Below are positions 7,076 to 11,618 of a DNA stretch of 11,618 nucleotides, one piece after another; the first letter of the stretch is position 1, and each line of letters opens with the position of its first letter. Under the pieces are notes generated by a model that saw only the letters and a program-made list of their open reading frames with translations, did no database searches and was not told where the DNA came from. The DNA comes from Pedobacter sp. UBA1951 (lineage in GTDB: Bacteria; Bacteroidota; Bacteroidia; Sphingobacteriales; Sphingobacteriaceae), in contig DDEP01000044.1 of the NCBI GenBank assembly GCA_002336465.1, forward strand, positions 1 through 11,618, written 5' to 3'. A program made the translations under genes and the position numbers.

Positions 7076-7612
7076 TTAAAAATTATTTTTCCACATCATG
7101 CTTTCTACCGGACGTGTGGTTTTGTTGTTGTATTTGGCATTTTGTTTGGTATTGTAGAGGTTTTCTATTTTTCCTTCAACCATAAAATAAATGAGCTGCC
7201 CTATGGGCATTCCAGCATAAACTTTAACCGGTTGCGCACATGATATTTCAAGGGTCCAAGTGTTGCAAAAACCCACATCGCCCTTACCCGCAGTTGCATG
7301 AATATCTATACCCAAGCGGCCTGTGCTGCTCTTACCTTCTAAAAACGGTACATGGTGGTGCGTTTCCGTATATTCTAAAGTTACGCCTAGGTATAAAGTG
7401 CCAGGCTGTAAGATATATCCGTCTTTAGGAATTTCAAAATGTTCAATTTGGTTATGGGCTTTGGCATCTAAAACACGGTCTTTATAGGTGGCTAGATATT
7501 TGCCCAAATGCACATCATAAGAATTGGTTCCCAAACACTCATGCTTAAAAGGTTCTATAATAATGGTTCCTTTTTCTATTTCCTCAAGAATACGCTTATC
7601 TGTTAAGATCAT
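7076..7612 (-). CDS. dcd: dCTP deaminase, possibly the bifunctional dUMP-forming type
   Basis: This 178-residue enzyme of the dUTPase superfamily deaminates dCTP, the first step of a route to dUMP for thymidylate synthesis. The active-site segment GKSSTGRLG (93-101) and the TAGKGDVGFCNTWTLEI region (107-123), with the probable catalytic Glu122, are clear. PVKVYAGMPIGQLIYF (128-143) is the conserved following strand pair. Escherichia coli Dcd has Arg in the GRSS motif, whereas this protein has Lys (GKSS) followed by Gly. As I remember it, Mycobacterium tuberculosis Dcd has the same GKSSxGRLG form and is bifunctional, releasing dUMP and pyrophosphate directly. That makes bifunctionality plausible here but not proven. 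The gene is divergent from the PPTase gene with 68 bp between them, and a hairpin terminator follows it. Confidence 0.9.
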   Translation of the reverse strand: MILTDKRILEEIEKGTIIIEPFKHECLGTNSYDVHLGKYLATYKDRVLDAKAHNQIEHFEIPKDGYILQPGTLYLGVTLEYTETHHHVPFLEGKSSTGRLGIDIHATAGKGDVGFCNTWTLEISCAQPVKVYAGMPIGQLIYFMVEGKIENLYNTKQNAKYNNKTTRPVESMMWKNNF

Positions 7613-7651
7613 TTTTTAACTAATTTGGATAAAATTATGATTAATTTAAGA

Positions 7652-7659
7652 TACTTTTG
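7652..7659 (+). promoter_or_regulatory. Bacteroidota-type -7 box for the PPTase-lipB operon
   Basis: TACTTTTG is an exact match to TAnnTTTG and lies 21 bp before the PPTase ATG, giving an expected leader of about 15 nt. A TTTG at 7624-7627 could be the -33 element, but the spacer of 24 bp is somewhat longer than usual. Confidence 0.55.
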
Positions 7660-7680
7660 TATAGATTTTCGAATTAGCGG

Positions 7681-8322
7681 ATGCCGATAGTTTTTAATAA
7701 AAAAATTGACGATCAAACCTCTTTGGCTTTATGGAAAATAGAAGAGACAGAAGAGGAACTGATAAAAGGCTTACAACTTAAGCAACATGAGATAGAGGTT
7801 ATCGACTCGTTGAGTAAAGGTAAACGGGCTTTACACTGGTTAAGCACGAGACTTTTGCTCAGGAAGATGCTGAATACACCTGATTATATAGACTGTCATA
7901 TTGACGAGCATGGAAAGCCTTATCTGGTAAATTCAGATACCAGTATTTCTTTAAGCCACTCGTTTGATTATGCTGCGGTTATTATTAGCCGGAATAAAAC
8001 GGTTGGGGTAGATATTGAACTGATCAAGCATAAGATCAAACTGATCAAGCATAAATTCCTTTCTGATTTAGAATTGGCCCAGAAGCAAGTAGGCGATAAC
8101 ACCGAAGGCTTATATGTTTGCTGGTGTGCTAAAGAAGCCGTTTACAAATGGCATGGCAAAAAAGGACTTGAGTTTAAGCAGCATATGCACATCAAACCTT
8201 TTAAATTAAAAAAGGAAGGCACTCTACAGGTTACGGTAAACCTGCCTGAAGGTACCCGTGATCTTACCGTTAATTATTTTAAAACTCCCGATGGTTATAT
8301 GTTGGGTTACGTGGTTGATTAG
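7681..8322 (+). CDS. 4'-phosphopantetheinyl transferase (Sfp-type)
   Basis: This 213-residue enzyme moves the phosphopantetheine arm from coenzyme A to a serine of acyl carrier proteins. The core Sfp motifs are intact: SISLSHS (88-94), GVDIE (109-113, with the magnesium-binding Asp and Glu) and WCAKEAVYK (148-156, the W-x-x-K-E-A-x-x-K signature). The length suits the Sfp/Gsp class, being longer than AcpS at about 120 residues. I see no polyketide or peptide synthetase genes nearby, so it may serve the primary fatty-acid ACP, as in bacteria that lack AcpS. It shares a transcript with lipB, which starts 3 bp after its stop. A near-perfect 21-bp-period tandem repeat (8018-8054) encodes LIKHKIK-LIKHKF just after GVDIE. 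The ATG at 7681 follows a -7 box closely. Confidence 0.92.
   Translation: MPIVFNKKIDDQTSLALWKIEETEEELIKGLQLKQHEIEVIDSLSKGKRALHWLSTRLLLRKMLNTPDYIDCHIDEHGKPYLVNSDTSISLSHSFDYAAVIISRNKTVGVDIELIKHKIKLIKHKFLSDLELAQKQVGDNTEGLYVCWCAKEAVYKWHGKKGLEFKQHMHIKPFKLKKEGTLQVTVNLPEGTRDLTVNYFKTPDGYMLGYVVD
8018..8054 (+). repeat. Two-copy tandem repeat with 21-bp period inside the PPTase gene
   Basis: AACTGATCAAGCATAA occurs at 8018-8033 and again at 8039-8054, in frame with a 21-bp period, producing LIKHKIK followed by LIKHKF. The alpha-helical stretch after GVDIE is normally about this long in the family, so it need not be an insertion. A change in copy number would keep the frame. Confidence 0.6.
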
Positions 8323-8325
8323 TGT

Positions 8326-9021
8326 ATGAATAAAGAAGTTGCATTTATAGATTGGGGCTTAACCGATTACCAAGAAGCGTGGGACAAACAGGAAAACTTG
8401 TTTAATGAAACGGTTGCCGTTAAGGGAAAGAACCGTACCGAAAATACCAATGAACCCACAAAGAACTACTTGGTTTTTTGTGAACATCCGCATGTATATA
8501 CATTGGGTAAAAGTGGTCATCCTGAGAATTTACTGTTGGATGAGCAAGGCTTGGCAGATAAGAATGCAACATATTATAAAATTAATCGGGGAGGAGATAT
8601 TACTTACCATGGTCCGGGACAGATTGTAGGTTACCCTATTTTAGACCTTGATAATTTCTTTACCGATATACATCTTTATTTAAGAACGCTTGAAGAAGCA
8701 GTTATTTTAACGCTTGCCGATTATGGCATAACAGCAGGTCGTTATCCCGGTTATACGGGTGTATGGCTAGATGCTGATAATGATAAGGCTCGTAAAATAT
8801 GTGCAATGGGCGTGCGTTGCAGCCGCTGGGTTACCATGCACGGATTTGCCTTTAACGTAAATGCTGATCTTAATTATTTTAAGAATATTGTTCCCTGTGG
8901 TATAGATGATAAAGATGTAACTTCCATGCAGCGCGAATTAGGTAGAAAAATGGATATGGAAGAAGTAAAAGAGAAGCTTAAATTGCATATTGCTCATTTG
9001 TTTGAAATGAAGCTAATATAG
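8326..9021 (+). CDS. lipB: Lipoyl(octanoyl) transferase LipB
   Basis: LipB transfers octanoate from octanoyl-ACP to a lysine of the lipoyl domains of 2-oxoacid dehydrogenases and the glycine cleavage H protein; LipA then adds sulfur. The 231-residue protein has the RGGDITYHGPGQ motif (88-99), KICAMGVRCSRWVTMHGFAFNV (157-178) and PCGI (190-193). Lys157 and Cys191 correspond to the catalytic Lys and the acyl-thioester Cys of E. coli LipB (Lys135 and Cys169). About 15 extra polar residues between positions 30 and 46 explain the slightly greater length. The gene lies 3 bp behind the PPTase gene, so the two are almost certainly co-transcribed and probably translationally coupled. Its TAG stop sits in the loop of a hairpin (9010-9034). 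LipA is not in the window. Confidence 0.97.
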   Translation: MNKEVAFIDWGLTDYQEAWDKQENLFNETVAVKGKNRTENTNEPTKNYLVFCEHPHVYTLGKSGHPENLLLDEQGLADKNATYYKINRGGDITYHGPGQIVGYPILDLDNFFTDIHLYLRTLEEAVILTLADYGITAGRYPGYTGVWLDADNDKARKICAMGVRCSRWVTMHGFAFNVNADLNYFKNIVPCGIDDKDVTSMQRELGRKMDMEEVKEKLKLHIAHLFEMKLI

Positions 9022-9034
9022 TTTTTATTAGCTT
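9010..9034 (+). terminator. Hairpin at the lipB stop codon, possible terminator
   Basis: AAGCTAATA (9010-9018) and TATTAGCTT (9026-9034) form a perfect 9-bp stem with a 7-nt loop that contains the lipB TAG stop codon. A G-T and a T-A pair can extend it outward. It is AT-rich and has no strong T-run after it, so termination may be partial and the SGNH gene downstream could still be reached. Confidence 0.35.
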
Positions 9035-9065
9035 TAACCTTAATTGGTCTAACCCCTCTACAAAT

Positions 9066-9689
9066 ATGGATACACAACCTACACTTTCTTACTTGGCTTT
9101 AGGCGATTCTTATACAATTGGAGAAGCTGTTGAACAACAAGATTCTTTCCCTTATCAATTGGTTAGATTACTTAATGAAGAAGGACTGCTTTTTAAGCAA
9201 CCTGAGGTTATTGCTCAAACCGGGTGGACTACAGATGAGCTCAGGGATGCAATTGAAGCACGAAAGCTCTCACAGACCTTTGATTTGGTAACCTTACTGG
9301 TAGGTGTAAATAATCAATATAGGGGTTATTCTATAGAGGAGTATAAGAGGGAGTTTGCAATGCTTTTGACCACGGCCTGTGATTTTGCGGGTAGTAATAA
9401 GAAACATGTTTTTGTAATTTCTATACCCGATTGGGGCGTTACTGATTTTGGTAAACAAAGCGGGAGGGATGTGCAGCAGATAGCCGATGAGATCGATGCT
9501 TTTAATCGCATAAAAGAAGAAGTTGCCAAGCTCAATGGCATAGCCTATATCGATATAACACCTATATCAAGAAAAGCCCTTGCTGATGCTCGTTTAACTG
9601 CATCAGATGGTTTGCATCCTTCTGCTGAGATGTACGCCGAATGGGTTAAAGAGATTAAACCAATAGTTAAAGCTAACTTAAACAGCTAA
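9066..9689 (+). CDS. SGNH/GDSL-family hydrolase, cytoplasmic
   Basis: This 207-residue protein is an SGNH esterase or lipase-fold hydrolase. The four conserved blocks are present: GDSYTIGE (13-20, nucleophile Ser15), Gly53 in TGWTT (block II), GVNNQYRG (80-87, Asn82) and SDGLHPS (180-186, with the catalytic Asp181 and His184). All catalytic residues are intact. No signal peptide is visible because the protein begins directly with MDTQPTLSYLALGDS, so it should act in the cytoplasm, unlike many secreted members. The substrate cannot be told; esters, thioesters or acetylated sugars are all found in this family. It lies 44 bp after lipB on the same strand and is convergent with the GDPD-like gene, whose end is 19 bp away. 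It might be the third gene of the PPTase-lipB transcript. Confidence 0.88.
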   Translation: MDTQPTLSYLALGDSYTIGEAVEQQDSFPYQLVRLLNEEGLLFKQPEVIAQTGWTTDELRDAIEARKLSQTFDLVTLLVGVNNQYRGYSIEEYKREFAMLLTTACDFAGSNKKHVFVISIPDWGVTDFGKQSGRDVQQIADEIDAFNRIKEEVAKLNGIAYIDITPISRKALADARLTASDGLHPSAEMYAEWVKEIKPIVKANLNS

Positions 9690-9708
9690 TTCAATTTAGG
9701 TATAAGAA

Positions 9709-10590
9709 TTATTTGCTCTTAGAAGCTAAGTCTGGGTAGTCGGTAATGATGCCATCAACACCTAAACTTTTAAAATATTGAAGGTCTTTTGGTGTATTCA
9801 CATTCCATGGTACAACTTGTACGCCTGTAGCATGGCATTTATCAATCAGTCCTTTTCCTACCAAAGGTAAGTATGGGCTATAAATAGTTGGTTTAAAGCC
9901 TAGTTTTTCAACCAGTATTTCAAAGTCGTTCTTTTCATCAACCCCTAACGCAGTTTTAACGGCAGGGTATTTTTGATGTACATATTGTAAAGGTCGCAGG
10001 TCAAAAGAATAGATAGTAGTCCTATCTTCTATTTTTTTCTGCTTAATTACGTTCATTACAAGATCTACAAAAGCTTTGGGTTCGGGATTGAAAACCAGAT
10101 CACCGTTACGAATAATCTTAACCTCTATGCAATAAGTAGGTTTTATCCTTTTGCTTTTCTTTACAAAGGTTTCCACTTTATCGATCAGATCGCTCAACAA
10201 AGGTTTACCTACTCTAAACTTCTCCTGATAAGGAAAGCGGGGGTGGGGTTTAGAACCTACATCAAAGTTCTTTACCTCATCATAGTTCATGGCATAGATG
10301 TTATATTTTTTCTCATCTTTTAAAGTAATGGGTTCGCCATCTTGGTTTAAGGATATTTCGTTGTTAAAGAAAGGTTCTGCCGATGCGATTACTTTTTGAT
10401 CTTTGGTTATAACAACTTCAATCTTAAGTGCAGTAGCTCCTTCTTCAAGCGCCTTGATCATACCCGGAATAGTGTTCTCGGGCATCAACCCTCTTGCACC
10501 CCTATTGCCATAAATCTCTAAGGTAGGTTTCTGGGCAATTGCAAATAAGGTCGATATCAATAAAAAAGTTCCGGTAAAAATGGCTTTCAT
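9709..10590 (-). CDS. Exported GDPD-fold protein with a degenerate active site
   Basis: This 293-residue protein has a signal peptide (cleavage probably after AIA at residue 19) and the fold of glycerophosphodiester phosphodiesterases, which split glycerophosphodiesters into glycerol 3-phosphate and an alcohol. Many scaffold features remain: RGARGLMPENT (30-40), TKD (62-64), YCIEVK with a retained metal-site glutamate, PWNVN and GVDGIITDYPDL near the end. However, the residues that do the chemistry have changed. The HRG histidine is Asn29, the ELD metal ligands are Lys56 and Glu58, and the HD pair is Ala71-Glu72. The frame is otherwise full length and uninterrupted. I infer a catalytically dead or reassigned protein, perhaps a binding protein or a paralogue of an active enzyme elsewhere. 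A -7 box for it is at 10675-10682, giving a leader of about 78 nt. Confidence 0.88.
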   Translation of the reverse strand: MKAIFTGTFLLISTLFAIAQKPTLEIYGNRGARGLMPENTIPGMIKALEEGATALKIEVVITKDQKVIASAEPFFNNEISLNQDGEPITLKDEKKYNIYAMNYDEVKNFDVGSKPHPRFPYQEKFRVGKPLLSDLIDKVETFVKKSKRIKPTYCIEVKIIRNGDLVFNPEPKAFVDLVMNVIKQKKIEDRTTIYSFDLRPLQYVHQKYPAVKTALGVDEKNDFEILVEKLGFKPTIYSPYLPLVGKGLIDKCHATGVQVVPWNVNTPKDLQYFKSLGVDGIITDYPDLASKSK

Positions 10591-10674
10591 AGCTTTTAAA
10601 TAGTTTTAGGCTATAACGAAAAGATTAGCCTTATTGGTACAAGTATAGATGTTTAAGCTCGAAATGAAGCGCTA

Positions 10675-10682
10675 CAAAGTTA
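10675..10682 (-). promoter_or_regulatory. -7 box upstream of the GDPD-like gene
   Basis: On the minus strand this reads TAACTTTG, an exact TAnnTTTG match, about 85 bp before the GDPD-like ATG. It lies just beyond the PiT terminator, which is where a promoter for the next gene on the strand would be expected. Confidence 0.5.
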
Positions 10683-10690
10683 AATGTGAT

Positions 10691-10721
10691 AAAAAAAGGC
10701 TGTAACAATTTGCTACAGCCT
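10691..10721 (-). terminator. Intrinsic terminator of the PiT transporter gene
   Basis: GGCTGTA (10698-10704) and TACAGCC (10714-10720) form a perfect 7-bp GC-containing stem, 8 bp with the flanking A-T pair, and a 9-nt loop. On the minus strand it is followed directly by seven T residues. It begins 25 bp after the PiT stop codon. This is the clearest intrinsic terminator in the window. Confidence 0.85.
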
Positions 10722-10726
10722 CTATA

Positions 10727-10734
10727 CAAAGTTA
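10727..10734 (-). promoter_or_regulatory. Second TAACTTTG box before the PiT terminator
   Basis: This is a second exact copy of the TAACTTTG sequence found at 10675-10682. Both copies lie in a shared 11-bp direct repeat, TACAAAGTTAA, at 10673-10683 and 10725-10735. If it is an active promoter, transcription would begin close to the first base of the terminator stem. It could equally be chance or a repeat boundary. Confidence 0.25.
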
Positions 10735-10745
10735 ATTTCTATGGA

Positions 10746-11618
10746 TTATTTAATGAAAAAGCTCAACACATAATAAATGATTGCAGCAAGAGCGGCCGAA
10801 ACAGGTATGGTTAATATCCAAGCCCAAACTAATTTTACGGTTATTCCCCATTTTACGGCAGAAACACCTTTAGTTAAACCCGAACCAATAATTGAACCTG
10901 TAATGGTATGCGTGGTACTTACTGGTATTTTCATGTGCTCTGTAAAGTATAAGGTTAGCGCACCTGCAGTTTCGGCAGTTACTCCTTCAAACGGACTTAC
11001 CTTGGTAATTTTAGAACCCATGGTTTTTACGATTTTCCATCCACCGCTTAACGTTCCAATCGCAATAGCACTGTAACAGGCTAATGGGATCCATGTTGGC
11101 ATATGGCCAGCAATTTCTTCTCCGGTTGCATCTTTTGAAGGTAGGATTACATGTAACCAATCAGGTAAGCTACTGGCTGAAATGTTGTTCTGATGTACAT
11201 AAACCATAATGGCTGCCGCAATGATACCCATTACTTTTTGTGAGTCGTTACCACCATGCCCTAAACTAAACGAGGCCGAAGATAATAACTGCATCTTTCT
11301 AAGCCATGCAGTAGATTGGGTTTGGTTTAAACTGCTAAAAATCAAACAGAAGAAACTGATAGAATATATAATGAAACCTACTAAGAACCATTTGATGTTA
11401 TGAGGTTCTAATAATACGCTGAGTAACTCAGATTTAAAACGTGGGTGTTTGATTTCTGGGAAGAATCTCATTTCCGAGTAGATCAATATCGAGGTAAGTA
11501 TGATCAAGGTTATCGTAAACAATTTGGGCCAGATGCTTTTCTTGGAAGAATGCAAGAGCCAAATCGAGATGAAATAAGATACAATAGCACCTATAACCGG
11601 TGCGAGTACAATAAAACC
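10746..11618 (-). CDS. PiT-family inorganic phosphate transporter, C-terminal part
   Basis: This is the C-terminal 290 residues of an inner-membrane low-affinity phosphate permease of the PiT family, which imports phosphate with a cation. The frame is open to the window edge and reads GFIVLAPVIGAIVSYFISIW there, a membrane helix, so the gene continues beyond the window. The codon at 11553-11555 is TTG inside the frame, not a true start. The second PiT signature GHGGNDSQK lies at about fragment residues 120-128, and PVSTTHT is at about 232-238 with its conserved Ser-Thr-Thr. Several further helices reach to the C-terminus. The N-terminal repeat, with its own signature, is missing only because the window ends. 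A terminator follows the stop. PiT genes are often next to a PhoU-like DUF47 gene, which would be outside to the right. Confidence 0.92.
   Translation of the reverse strand, partial: GFIVLAPVIGAIVSYFISIWLLHSSKKSIWPKLFTITLIILTSILIYSEMRFFPEIKHPRFKSELLSVLLEPHNIKWFLVGFIIYSISFFCLIFSSLNQTQSTAWLRKMQLLSSASFSLGHGGNDSQKVMGIIAAAIMVYVHQNNISASSLPDWLHVILPSKDATGEEIAGHMPTWIPLACYSAIAIGTLSGGWKIVKTMGSKITKVSPFEGVTAETAGALTLYFTEHMKIPVSTTHTITGSIIGSGLTKGVSAVKWGITVKLVWAWILTIPVSAALAAIIYYVLSFFIK

Noticed and set aside
8018..8054. CRISPR-like repeat
   Set aside because: Only two copies, with no spacer of suitable length, inside a coding gene.
10608..10630. AGGCTA/TAGCCT inverted repeat in the leader of the GDPD-like gene
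   Set aside because: Only 6 bp with a 12-nt loop, with no conserved riboswitch-like features around it.
11553..11555. Apparent start codon of the PiT gene
   Set aside because: It is a TTG lying inside a longer open frame that runs to the window edge and encodes another membrane helix, so the gene is cut by the window and not short.

Overview
The window looks like chromosomal DNA of a member of the Bacteroidota, most likely a Pedobacter-like Sphingobacteriaceae. The reasons are the low GC content, the TAnnTTTG promoter -7 boxes in place of sigma70-type -10 boxes, the near absence of strong Shine-Dalgarno sites, a DUF2027-Smr protein, and a large MG2/TonB-plug surface protein of a kind typical of that phylum. 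It reads as ordinary core and near-core genome: no transposase, phage, CRISPR or toxin-antitoxin genes were seen.

Layout. Positions 26-1187 (minus): dtd (D-aminoacyl-tRNA deacylase) followed by two small membrane proteins of unknown function. Positions 1271-2215 (plus): a DUF2027-Smr protein divergent from dtd. Positions 2230-2345: a degenerate palindromic intergenic repeat. Positions 2395-4199 (minus): an enoyl-CoA isomerase followed by an SDR-type 2,4-dienoyl-CoA reductase. Both resemble the mitochondrial auxiliary enzymes that let beta-oxidation handle unsaturated fatty acids. Positions 4265-6955 (minus): an exported 896-residue protein with an MG2-like start, a carboxypeptidase-regulatory-like domain and a TonB plug but no beta-barrel. 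Positions 7076-7612 (minus): a dCTP deaminase. Positions 7681-9021 (plus): a 4'-phosphopantetheinyl transferase and lipB, 3 bp apart. Positions 9066-9689 (plus): an SGNH hydrolase. Positions 9709-10590 (minus): an exported GDPD-fold protein that has lost most of its catalytic residues. From 10746 to the right edge (minus): the C-terminal part of a PiT-type phosphate transporter whose N-terminus lies outside the window.

Genes that work together. The PPTase attaches phosphopantetheine to acyl carrier protein, and LipB takes octanoyl groups from that carrier to begin lipoate assembly, so the pair is one cofactor-attachment unit. The isomerase and dienoyl-CoA reductase together convert odd- and even-position double bonds into 2-enoyl-CoA.

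Most notable points are the apparently dead GDPD homologue; a perfect 15-bp hairpin that buries the Shine-Dalgarno-like sequence of the isomerase gene; the plug-without-barrel protein; and an 11-bp direct repeat carrying promoter-like boxes on both sides of the PiT terminator. No intergenic gap exceeds 300 bases. I did not find strong evidence for a wholly new system here.
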